From the NCBI GenBank assembly GCA_016508695.1, contig VNKQ01000013.1:806001-870000 (forward strand): a DNA stretch of 64,000 nt, read 5' to 3'. This DNA comes from Hyphodiscus hymeniophilus (taxonomy: Eukaryota; Ascomycota; Leotiomycetes; Helotiales; Hyphodiscaceae). The stretch's first letter is position 1. Each line of letters opens with the position of its first letter. Made by a program: the position numbers and the translations under genes. Shown in pieces: positions 1 to 11,206 of this stretch. The notes under the pieces were generated by a model. It saw only the letters and a program-made list of their open reading frames with translations, was not told the origin of the DNA and searched no databases.

Positions 1-1094
1 AACTAGGCAAGTGTTTGTCGTCTATTTAGGCCTAAATCGACCGACTTCTACTACCCTAGTAATAGCGCGGATAATAGAGAGATATATCGATTAATATAAG
101 GCTAGTATACTAAGGGAAAGGGGGTATATAGGGGGGATTTCTTTTATATATAAAGACGATAGTTATAGGGAGTATATTACAAGAGAAGGTAATTAAAGGG
201 ACGAGCTATTTCAACTCTAATGCCGGCTATTTTAACTCTATTAGTCCTAGATCGTTTTTATACTTATATACATCTAGTAAGCTTTACTTACTATATAAAT
301 TTGTATACGCACAAGAGTATATAATATATACTATTATACTAACTTATTAAAATTATAATCTAGATTTAACTTATACTTACTATCTTGCGTATAACCCTTA
401 AAGGGTTTTATTATTATAACTTTAACCTCTTATATTACCTCTCTTTATAGTATATCTCTTATAACGACTACTACGTCTTTAAGGCAATTGTCTTTATATA
501 TAAAAGAAATCCCCCCTATATAACCCCTTTCCCTTCTTATACCTAGCTTTGACTATAGCTTACCAAATTAATCGCAAGTATATATAATTCGCTTTGGTTT
601 AATATTGCGTTTAAAAAGGGTATACCCATTGGCTTTAGTATACTATTTGATAGTAGTAACTATAGTAAAAAGATTAGTATAAACTATTATAGAGGGAGGG
701 GGCCCACAAGTCTTAGATGTGTCTATTATAAAGGTTGTAAGTTAATAAGGATATATTAATTTTGACAAGTGATATAAATTATACTTGCCCTTATATATAA
801 AATAGTATGGGGAAGCGAGCTTACTAAGTATACCCCCGAAGAGTTGAAATAGCCGGCATTAGAGTTGAAATAGCTCGTCCCTAATTAAAGGGGAAGGGTT
901 TAAAGGTTATACGCAAGATAGGGAGTATAAGTTAGATCTAGATTATAATTTTAATAAGTTAGTATGATAGTATATATCGCGTGCTCTTGCGTGTATACTA
1001 ATTAGTATAGTAGGGGAAGCTTCTTAGATATACACCTATAGGTAGGGTTAGACAAGTTAAATTAGCCGGGAAGCAAGTTAAAATAGCCCGTCCC
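1..1094. mobile_element. GGGACGGGC-family element, left end outside window
   Basis: The right end matches the inverted end of the family described at 1913-3066 (degenerate: ...agcccgtccc ending at 1094). Bases 1-190 match the interior of that copy near 2635-2790 (shared stretch tatataggggggatttcttt). The element is interrupted by a smaller element at 198-881. Its left terminus lies before the window, so its target duplication cannot be checked. It is inserted into, and forms the visible left border of, LTR retrotransposon copy A. Confidence 0.7.
190..889. mobile_element. Non-autonomous TIR element with 8-bp TSD (GACGAGC family, copy 1)
   Basis: The element proper is 198-881 (684 bp). Its ends are inverted: it starts GGGACGAGCTATTTCAACTC and finishes with the complement, ...gagttgaaatagctcgtccc. 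The flanks carry an exact 8-bp duplication TAATTAAA at 190-197 and 882-889. Eight-bp duplications are typical of hAT-type transposition (established knowledge), but no transposase is visible, so assignment to hAT is inference. It sits inside the larger element 1-1094. The right part includes a GC-richer block near 690-715. Confidence 0.85.
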
Positions 1095-1904
1095 TTATTT
1101 AATAAGTAATAACTAATCTTAGATTTAATTAAAATAAGATTTATACTTATAATACTCGAGTATATACTTTAAAGAAAGAATAATAAAAAAGTAAAAACAA
1201 AAGAGTATTTAAAGTACTTCTTTAAGTATATATTAAATACTTAGTTAAATATAGTATTGCGTTTAATATATATAAGATTTAAGTGCCTTAACTTAAAAAA
1301 GTAATTATTATAAGGGACGTAACTTTTAATAAAAAACTAAATTTTATATTCTTAATTAAGAGATATAAGAATAATAGCCTTTAGTAAGTATAAAAGCTAT
1401 TATTTCTTTAATCGAAAAGTATAAAATTTAAGACGCTACTAATAGAATTATTAAATATCTTTTTATAAATAAGATATTCTCTTTTAAAAAAGAAGTTATA
1501 ACTATATTAAATAATCTTATAAGCGAGATTCTAAAGAATAAGCTTTTAAGTAAAAACAATAATAGTTAGAACTTAAGGATAAGTAAAGAAATTAGACTTT
1601 TAACTCTTAAATAAACACTTAAGCTAATAAACTTATAAATAGAAATTAAGAAGAATAATAATTATTATTTATTTAAAAAAATACTTATAATTAGTAATTA
1701 TATTAATAGCGAGTTAAATAAAAATATAATTACTTAAAGACTAGCTTTATTATTAAATAAGTATCCGAGTATAAGTAAATAATTAATCCCTTAAGTAATT
1801 ATATATTAATTTAAGGAATTACTTAGCTTAGCGTAAGGCAAATTTAACTTTAGTAATCGTAAAATAATTATAAGTAATAGTCTCCTAGTAATAAAGAGTA
1901 GCCT

Positions 1905-3074
1905 TTTAAGTAGGGACGGGCTATAACAACTTGCCTCCCGGCTAAAACAACTTTTCGGGGGTACACCTAACACCCTCGCTTAACTATAGTAATTTGTATG
2001 CGCAAGCAAGGCTAAACTATATACCTTACTAAACATTAATATATCCTCATTATTCTTAACTTTGCCCTAGCCTTCAAAATAGAATCACCAAATACCTGGA
2101 GAAGTGTCTTTGTACGCCTATAATACTTCTGGGACTCGCAGCATTAAGGCATAACGACAACCCTAGCTTAGTTGAAACTATAGCCCAAAACACGGGTTAA
2201 TATACTTCTCTTCGCTATAATTATTTAAGACGTATATAGCTTTGCGCTAGAGAAGATACTATTAAAGTACTCTAAGTTACTTGCGAGTAGTCCCCCTCCC
2301 CCTAGCTATTAATATACAATTTAATAGTTACTTGGCCTACTTTGTTATTATATAATTTAGGAGCGCAAGTCTAATAGGGGAGTAATCTTATTAACTAATA
2401 TATATTATTACTAGTATTATAATAGGCCTATAACTAATGCTCTCGATCCTTTTCTTATATTAGAAGTTTTAAGACCTATTCTTAACCCTATACGTATACG
2501 AGGGAAAAGTAAACCCCGTAGTATATTAAGAGGAGTATTATGTATTATAGAATCGAGTATATAACGATTACTCTTAGTCTTTAAACTTCCCCTCTTTTTA
2601 GCCCCCGTAATCCTTAAGCGACCTAAGTTACTAGTCGGGCAAGTTTTTATAGTCTATTTAGGCTTAAATAAAGTAAGTTTTATTACTTTAATAATAGTGC
2701 AAATAGTAGAAAGATATATTAATTAATATAAGCTAAGTATACGAAGGGAGAAGAGTTATATAGGGGGGATTTCTTTTATATATAAAGACAATTACCTTAA
2801 AGACGTAGCGATAATTATAAGAGATATATTATAAAGGCAAGTAATATAAGAAGTTAAAGTTGTAGTAATAGAACCTTTTAAGGGTTATACGCAAGATAGG
2901 AAGTATAAGTTAGATCCGGATTATAATAAGTTAATATAATAGAACATATCGCACGCTCTTGCGCGTATACAAATTAGTATAGTAGGGGAAGCTTCCTAGA
3001 TATATACTTATAGGTAGGGTTAACCAAGTTGTTTTAGCCGGGAGGCAAGTTGTTATAGCCCGTCCCTTTAAGTA
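1905..3074. mobile_element. Non-autonomous TIR element with 8-bp TSD (GACGGGC family)
   Basis: The element is 1913-3066 (1154 bp). It begins GGGACGGGCTATAACAACTT, followed by GCCTCCCGGCTAAAACAACTT-like sequence, and ends with the inverse. An exact 8-bp duplication TTTAAGTA flanks it (1905-1912 and 3067-3074). Copy B of the host retrotransposon carries the uninterrupted site with a single TTTAAGTA near 25597-25604, which proves both boundaries. No transposase frame remains. Internal sequence recurs at 10866-13982, 14300-14900, 17027-17647 and 33781-34493. Confidence 0.9.
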
Positions 3075-3450
3075 ATACTCTGATAATAAGAGTCTTAAAT
3101 TGTAAGATATATTAATCGGGTAAATTAAAATAATAAGTATAAAAAAATTAATAGCCTAAGTTACAAATTATTTTTAAAGAAGATTTAGACGAGGACGAAC
3201 TAAGTATATTATATATTACTTTAATATATACCTTAATCTTAGGATTAAGCTAAGAGTAATATAATAAGTTCTTATTAATGTTTTAGAAGGACTTAAGCTA
3301 TAAAGAATAAGTCTAGATAGTATATATAGTAATCTCTATTTTTATTTTAGTAAATAATACTTTAAGAGGAAAAATACTTTTAGCTTTAAGAAGAGTCTAT
3401 TAAAAAAATCTTTTAAAGGCACTAAGGTTATAAAGCAATCTCAAGATACT

Positions 3451-4201
3451 TAGTGGCCCACTACTAAGTGTTTGACTAGGGCTGGCCATGTTTAATATAA
3501 GGCTAAACTATATATTGTATAAAAGTTAGGGTTTAACCCTAGTTAACCCTAGCTAACCCAGGTTAACTAAGTTTGGCTAGGTTAGTACTAGTTTAATTAA
3601 AGTTAATAATAAGCTTAGGCTTAGCTTAATTAGAGTTTATAGTAGCTAGTCACGTAACTTAACAAATTACGTGATTTTTTTAAAAAGTTAATTATTAGGT
3701 TATATTATTAGTTATATAAGTTGAGTTATTTTAGTATATATTATAAGTTTTAAATATAACTCAAAATAAGCTATTTTAGCCAAGTTTATATTTAAGGAAA
3801 GTGCGATTTAAGGTAACTTCCTTTACTAAATTAAGTTTAAGTTTCTCGATTAAGCTATAACTAAGCTAATTTAACGCTAAAATTAAGCGAGTTAAAAATT
3901 CGGTTAAATTAGGAAAAACACTACTAGGGAGCCTAGCTACTAACCTAAATAGGCTAAACTATAATAAAATAATATCCCTAAAAAAAGTTTTTTTTAAATT
4001 TTAATTAAACCCAATTTAAACTGGGTTAACTTTATTAACCTAGTTTAACCCGTTTCGCAGATTAAACTTTAAATTTTAACTAATATATCAATTATAGTTT
4101 AATTAACCTTAGTTAATTCTAATTTAATTCGAAAATAATCCTTAGTATAATTATACGTAACCTAGGTTAACCCTGGTCAAACACTTGTACTAGTGCCCCT
4201 A
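3451..4201 (+). mobile_element. TA-flanked TIR element (GGGGC family, copy 1)
   Basis: The element is 3453-4199 (747 bp) and interrupts retrotransposon copy A; copy B lacks it near 25975. Ends are imperfect inverted repeats: the left reads gtggcccactactaagtg then tttgac, the right is ...caaacacttgtactagtgcccc. It is flanked by TA on both sides, as are the two other copies (15926-16692, 19678-20424). A TA duplication is typical of Tc1/mariner-type transposition (established), but no transposase is visible, so the class is inferred. Confidence 0.75.
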
Positions 4202-6627
4202 TAATATATAAATATAATAATTACTTTATTTAAAATATAAGATTAGAAATTAAAAATTTAAAGCTAAAAAACTACTAGAGATAAATTAAAACAAGCTGAG
4301 TTAATTTAAAGGCTATTCCTCTAAAATAAGTTTTTACTTATAAAGTAAACTCAAATACTTTTATAATTCGTTATAAGTCTTAGATTATTATTTATAGAAA
4401 TCTTTAAAAAGAAAATATAATTATTTTTATATATACTATTATACTTATTACTCGTTCGTTTTAAGTAATTATTATAACTATTATAATTTACTTTAATCTT
4501 AAAATTAAGTAATATAATATTATTAATACTTTTATTAATACTTTATAAAATAATAAAAGAGTATAAGTAATATACTAGCTCTTTTTAGGCTTTAAGAAAA
4601 TAAGGTTTTATATAAAGATTAACTAAGCTTTATATAGTTTATAAGACTCTCTAGCTCTTTAATATTAAAACTTCTCTTTAATAATTAAGTCTCTTAGGTT
4701 AATTTAAAGTAAAGAAAAGCTATGCCTCTTTTATAATTTTACTTAAGAGATCTTTATAGTCTTTTATATATATAATATATTAATCTTATATTATAAAAGA
4801 AATAAGTAAAAAGTATATAACTTTATTAAGAAAATAAATAAGTTATATAAGCTTTAAGACTTAAAAGATATTTAATAGTTCCTAGGTATTTATATAATTA
4901 GAGATTAGAATAATAAGATAATCTCTTTACTTTATAATACTTATATTAAAAAAATTACTCGAAAGTTTAATTTAACTAATTAAAAGTATTTGTTTATATT
5001 ACTCTTAAGAACTAAGCTTATTAAGAACTTAAAAATAATAATACTAAGTTTTATTAAAGTATATTAAGGAAAAGTAAGATTAGTTCTTTATATTATAATT
5101 ATAATTAAAGTAAATATTACTTTTGTAACCTCTTAACTCTCTTAATTCTTAATAAACCCTAGTATATAATATATAAAAGTAATTAATTAAGTAATTAAAT
5201 ATCTTTAAGGAACTTATTATTTTATTATTTAGTATAAAGGAAACTTAGAAAGCTAGTTACTAATCGTATTAAACGCATTTTTTATAAATAATATTAAAAC
5301 TTAATAATTATTTTATAAGTATATAATATTCTTATTTAAAAGACTTATTACTTAAAAAGTAACTCGATAGTCGATAATATTAATATTTATTACTTAAGTA
5401 AAGCTCTTAAGAATAAAGTATATAACTAAAGAAATAATAATATTATAATAATTTTTTAAAGAAATTAAACTTTTATTTAAAGACTTTTAAATAATCTCTT
5501 ATAATAATTAATAAATAATTAGACTAATTATAAGGGAAAATAAGAGAATTATAACTAAGTTATAATATATAAATATTTAAAATATATAGCTTCGCTAAGA
5601 GTATAAATTTAAAACATTCGAAGTAATATACTTACTAATTAGCGAAATACTAGTAAATAAGCTTACTAAGAATCTCCCTAAGTATAAGTTTAAGTATTTC
5701 TAAGTTTTATTAAATCTATAAGATATATATAAAAAAATTAAAGATCTTAAGAAAATATAAGATCTAGAGTATTAATTATATAAAAGTATTAATTAATTAG
5801 CGTTTAGTAAATAAATATTAAACGGATTTCTAAGGATTAGACTAGGCATTTAATTAAAACAATTAAGGATTAAAGATTAATAATTAGATATTTTCTAGAT
5901 ATTAATAGAATTTATTAAGATTCTAGCTAAATATTACTAGGATTAAATAAATTAATAGAATATTCTATATAAATACTAGTAAGATTAACTAAAAGAACTA
6001 AGTAGAGTCTTTTATACTTTAAAGCTATAATATAATAAGATAATATCATTAATAATTATATATTTTATTTTATAAGTTATTTATTTTATAATTAAGGGAC
6101 TTTAGTAAATTAATACTTATTCGGGTATTATTACTAAGTTACTCTAATATAAAAAAAAGAAATTTTTTTTTTTTTATAAAAAGAGTACTTAGTATTTCCC
6201 TAGATTACTAATATATTATTTACTACTTTAATTACTTAGACTACGCATAGTATTTATATAAGCAATAAAGGTATAAGTAAGTATTTCCTACCTATTAGTC
6301 TTTAAACTAATAGAACTAAAAAAAAGAGAACTAATATATCGAGGAGTAAAACCCTAATTATTATTATTATTCTTATATTAATAAGTACTAATTCCTAGAG
6401 TGCGATTAATAGAATTAATAAAATTACTAATCTTTAGTATAATCTAAATAATAATCTTTAATTACTTTATTTTTTATATAAGGATTAGTATTAATTAATT
6501 AAACTTAATATTAGATATACTTTAGTATTAAAGCTTTAGTTAGCTACTTAATAAGAATACTTATTATAAAATAACTAAGTATATAAAAAAATACTAATAG
6601 GGATTAGAATACAAGAGTATATATAAT

Positions 6628-6731
6628 ATTAGTAATACTAATTATTATATAATATTAGTAATACTAATTATTATATAATATTAGTAATACTAATTATTAT
6701 ATAATATTAGTAATACTAATTATTATATAAT
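6628..6731. repeat. Tandem repeat, four 26-bp units
   Basis: Four near-perfect units beginning attagtaatactaat, each containing that 15-base palindrome followed by tattatataat. The equivalent place in retrotransposon copy B (about 28425-28450) holds only one unit, so the array expanded in copy A after the copies separated. Confidence 0.9.
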
Positions 6732-7954
6732 AAGTATAATAGAATTCTTAAAGTAATAATTATTAGATTTTCTAATTATTAAAGAAAATAAATAACTAAG
6801 GTAAGGCTAATCTCGTTAAGTATTAATATTATAAGTAAGACTATAAGAATAATAAGAAGGAGTATCTAAAATAAAAACCTTTATAATTAAAGAATAAATA
6901 TTAAAATAACAAGTTTTATTATATAAGTAATAAATAAAATTAATCTTTAGACGAGTAATAAGAATAAGAGTTAGTATAAGTAATAAGCGTAAAAGCTAGT
7001 AATAGTAATTATATAACTTAGTAAGAAATAAGATTAAATTTTTTTTTTTTTTTTTCGTTTTCTTTATTTTTTTTTTATTTTTTATTATTATTATTATTAT
7101 TATAATTATTAATAAGAAAAAGAGAAGATTAAAAAAATTTATTAAATTTAGTAATAAAAAGATTAATAAGTATCTCTTCTTAAAGTTCTTTATTAAAGCC
7201 TTATATATTAAAAAAGTTAATTGTATTAATTATTAAAATATAAGATATTAATTAAATAAAGCTTAGGAATTAAACTTAGAATTTGGATAAAACTAATCGA
7301 ATACTCGTATTGTTACTTATATTATTACTTATAATATTACTTATATTAATAATTAATAAAAAGATAAAAGAGCTATTAATAAAATAGTAATAGTATATTA
7401 TTATAATAATAATAAAAGTTAACGTTATTATTTATTATTATTATTAGAAGTTAAAAGTCGCGAGATTATAATTTTATACTTATAGCCTAATTAGTTACGC
7501 GCTTACTAATATAATTAAAAGTATATCAAGTTACTAGATTAATAAAGGTAATTATAAAGATTAAATAACGTTTAAAGTTTATATTATTTGTATTATTTGT
7601 ATTATTTATATTATTTATAAGGCTAAGAGATAAAAGAGATATTAGTTAAAACTAATTATAATACGGGTTACTATTAAGTATAAGATTACTTATTAGATTA
7701 ATTACTTTAAGTAATTAAATAAAACACGCTAATATTTATAAATCGAAATCTATATATATATAAAGTATAAGGAATTTACTTATAAATTACGCAAGTAAAC
7801 ATACGCTATATCCTATAATCGATTTCGAATATAAGTATATATTCTAATATATCGAATTATAATTATATAAGAAATATAAAGAATTAGGAATTATAAAATA
7901 ATAGTTATTATAATATAAGAGGTCTCTAGACTTCTTTATGATAACTAGGGGGTA

Positions 7955-8218
7955 TATTACAAAATTAAGGCTTAATTAATCTTATAATTATAAAATATTT
8001 ATTTATACTCGTTAAATATTTAATTATATCTTATAATTACTTAAGCTTTATTTAAGTACTTATTTCGCTAAGCTTTATAAGAATAATTTAATACTTAAGA
8101 AAAGACTTACTTTTTTTTTTCTTTCTTTAGACTAAATAATACTTAACATACGCTTATTCGAGTAGTCTTTTCTTATAACCCTTTTTCCTTAAAGATTAAA
8201 CCAATTATTTACGCAATA
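7955..8218 (+). repeat. 3' LTR of retrotransposon copy A
   Basis: 264 bp matching LTRs at 21677-21941, 29699-29964 and, inverted, 30630-30893. The ancestral start appears to be TGTGACAAAATTAAGG, here mutated to TATTAC..; the end is ...ttacgcaata. It contains a long T-run near 8110-8125. Confidence 0.85.
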
Positions 8219-9687
8219 CTTATTTTAAACGCTAAAATAATAAAAACTAATTTTTTGTATTAGTAATATATAAAAGTATTAAATTAGTACTAAAAATCGT
8301 ACTTTCCTAATTTGGATTTTTAAATAATAACTTCTTTATTTAAGAAAGTTTAATTAAAAAAACTCGCTAAAGCTCTAAGTTTTTAACTAATAACGCTAAA
8401 AATAAAATAAGCAAAGATTTAGCCGATTAAGCGAAAGTTTATTCGCGAGTTACTATCGAGCGTAGTTACTATATATACTTATTAATAGTCTCTTATTAAA
8501 TTATAACTTAAAGTTATAAAAAAAAATACTAGTATCTAATAGTATTAGCTTAAAGTAAATTTTAGGCTAAAGCCTAGCTTAAGCCTAATTCGAGCCTAAT
8601 TCGAGCTTAATTCGAGCCTTAAACTAGCTTAAGCTTTACTCGGAAGTTATTGCGAGAATTAGGGTTAAGCCTTACATAAGCCCTAGTTAAGCCTTAGTTA
8701 AGCCTTAGTCAAGTTTAGGTTCAAGCCCTAGTTAAGCCTTAGTTAAGCAAGTATTAAGTAGTACTTGCCTAATGGCCGTAAGGTAGTTCGGTCCTAAATA
8801 ATGTTGGGGACTATTATACGGTTTAGTCCGGTCTAGACGTAAGACCGCGGTTTAGTCTAGCTAGCCTATCGAAATCAGATTAAGTAATATTAGTAATTAT
8901 TATTTATATTATTAGATAACTATTAGTAGACTTTCCGACCAGGCGATTTTAGTTCTTATACACATAATAGTTAAAGATACCCATATTAGATTCGATATTT
9001 AATAGTTATTTGATTTAATAAGAAGCAATATATATTTATACTTGCGCGGAAGTTATATTGTTTATAAGTAATAAATCTTATATTAGGGATAAATATATAT
9101 AAGTCAACTAAATTAGTATTATATAAGCTTTCTTTACTTAATATAAAGAAGTAATATATATTACTTATACCTTTTAACAGTCTATAGCACGATAATAATA
9201 AAGGTAATAATAGAGATAATAGAGATGATAATAGAGATAATAATAGAGGTAGGGATTTAGTAGCTAGGGGAGGGTACTTCTTATATTGGTAGTGGGACCT
9301 AGATTTCCTATAGGTATATAGGTATATAAGTATATAGATATCAATTAATTGCGACTTAATTACAACTTAATTATAACTTAATTGCGACTTGGATATCTAT
9401 TAAGTAAATATCAAGTAGATATCAATACATTATTTAATATATACTCTATTAGAGCTTAACCCTTATTTGAGTATAGGTTAAGCCTTAAACCGACTTAAGC
9501 CCTACTTGGGAGTTATTACGGGAATTATGGTTAAGCCCTAATAGAGCCTTATTAGAGTTAGGCTCGAGCCTGGCTCAACTCTAGTATTAAGCCTTACTTG
9601 AGTCTTACTTGAGCTATACCCAACTAGGTATTAAGTACCTATATAACGGCTATAAGGTATATACTTAAAGATACTTTCTCTATTAAA
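8219..9687. repeat. Direct-repeat unit with LTR-like island
   Basis: Two diverged direct repeats of roughly 230 bp (about 8530-8780 and 9430-9660) share, for example, gttatt.cg.gaatta.ggttaagcc and end with gtattaagta then ggc.gtaaggta. The first is rich in imperfect tandem gcctaattcgag units. Between them is a GC-richer island that starts TGTTGGGGACTATTATACGG at 8802, which resembles the start of an LTR, although no matching TG..CA end or target duplication was found. Around 9185-9250 there is an agataata-type microsatellite, and around 9345-9390 short aacttaattgc repeats. It could be a miniature terminal-repeat retroelement or two nested repeats. Confidence 0.45.
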
Positions 9688-10587
9688 GGGTTAAGCTATT
9701 TCAACTCTACCCCCGGCTACTTTAACTCTTTAAGGGTATATTTAGTAAGCTCGCTTTCCTATATTATTTTGTATATAAGGGCAAGTATAATATATTACTT
9801 ATAAAAGATTAATATATTCTTATTAACTTATAACCTTTATAATAGAAGTTACTTACGAGTAGTCCCTCTTTCCCTAGCTATTAGTATATAATTCGATAGT
9901 CTTTTAGCTTATTTTGTTTTTAAATAATTTAAGAGTATTAGTTTAATAAAAGAGTAATCTTATTAACTAATATATATCGTTATTAATATTATAATAGGCT
10001 TATAATTAATACTCTCGATCCCTTCTTTATACTAGAGACATTAAGACTTGTTCTTAACCCTATATATATATAAGGGAAAAGTAAACCCTATAGTATATTA
10101 AGAGAAGTATTATATATTACTAAATCGAGTACTTAACGATTACTCTTAGCCTTTAAATTACCCCCCTTCTCTCTTTAGCTCTTATAATCTTTAAGTAACC
10201 TAAGTTACTAATTAGGCAAGTCTTTATTATTTATTTAAGCCTAAATTAGTAGAGTTTTATTACCTTAATAATAGCGCGGATAATTGAGAAAGGGATATAT
10301 TAACTAATATAAGCTTGATATTAAAAAGGAAAGGGGTCATATAAGGAGAATCTCTTTTATATATGAAGAAGATTACTTTAAAGATATAATAATAGTTATA
10401 AGAAATATATTATAAGGATAAGTAATATAATATAATAATATATATTATATACTCTTGAGTCTTGCGCATATACAAATTTATATAGTAGAGAGAGCTTATT
10501 AGATATACACAAGTGTAAAAACTATATAGGGACTAGTAGAGTTAAAGTAGCCGGGAGTAGAGTTGAAATAGCTTAACCCCTATTAAA
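9680..10587. mobile_element. Non-autonomous TIR element with 8-bp TSD (GTTAAGC variant)
   Basis: The element is 9688-10579 (892 bp). The left end is GGGTTAAGCTATTTCAACTC and the right end is ...gttgaaatagcttaaccc. An exact 8-bp duplication CTATTAAA lies at 9680-9687 and 10580-10587. The uninterrupted site is seen in the repeat near 16918-16945, where gatactttctctattaaa runs straight on. It shares interior sequence with 11215-13706 and 14055-15014. Confidence 0.85.
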
Positions 10588-11206
10588 ATATAATAAGTCA
10601 GAGTTAATAATTAAGGTTAATTCTGGGGGATTAGGGGGTAATAAGAGCCCTCTGCATAAGGATATTTTCTATATATTATTTCTTATAAATATATTTATTA
10701 TATTTTAAAAATAATATTAAAAGTAATTATAATAGTTTCAATATCCCTATACGGCTATAAACTTATTATATATATTATAATATATATACTTTATAAGGAC
10801 TAATAGAGTTAAAATAGCTAGGAGTAAAATTCAAATAACTTAACTTATTTATATATATAAGTAAGGCTAAATTATATACCTTATTAAATATTAATATATC
10901 TTTATTATTCTTAACTTGCCCTAGCCTTTAAGAGTATTATATATTACTAAATCGAGTACTTAATAACTATTGTTAACCTTTAAACTTCCCTCTTCTCTAG
11001 CCCTTATAATCTTTAAATAAACTTAGGTTATTAATTAGGCAAGTCTTTATAGTTTATTTAGGCCTAAATCAAGTAAGTTTTATTACTTTAATAATAATAT
11101 AAATTGTAAAAGAATATATTAATTAATTAAAGCTAAGTATATAAAAAGAAAGGGTTTATATAAAGGGAATCTCTTTTATATATAAAAATAATTACTTTAA
11201 AGATTT
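10588..11206. repeat. Mixed element relics
   Basis: About 10588-10780 continues the host repeat of the preceding element (its relatives lie at 16930-17020 and, inverted, 18376-18480). Near 10800-10850 is a degenerate right end of a GACGAGC-type element. From about 10866 the sequence matches the left interior of the GACGGGC family (compare 1985-2080) and continues after the insertion 11215-13706 to a degenerate right end (..atagcccgtctc) near 13982. Exact ends could not be placed. Confidence 0.5.

Larger units (their letters stand above)
1095..8218 (+). mobile_element. LTR retrotransposon copy A (partial, heavily mutated)
   Basis: Collinear with 24790-29964 of copy B over its length, for example around the shared ctcgagtatatac-type stretch near 1155 and 24850, and through to a 3' LTR at 7955-8218. 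The 5' part and 5' LTR are not in the window because the element at 1-1094 interrupts it. Two later insertions are absent from copy B: 1913-3066 and 3453-4199. A polypurine run (actaggggg) lies just before the 3' LTR, as expected of a polypurine tract. No reading frame survives, so Ty1 or Ty3 type cannot be told. Confidence 0.8.

Noticed and set aside
3520..3560. Telomere-like gttaaccctagttaaccc runs
   Set aside because: They are internal motifs of the TA-flanked element family (also at 16000-16020 and 20320-20345), not tandem TTAGGG arrays.
6622..6740. Possible CRISPR-like array
   Set aside because: It is a simple head-to-tail 26-bp tandem repeat without spacers, in a eukaryotic retrotransposon.
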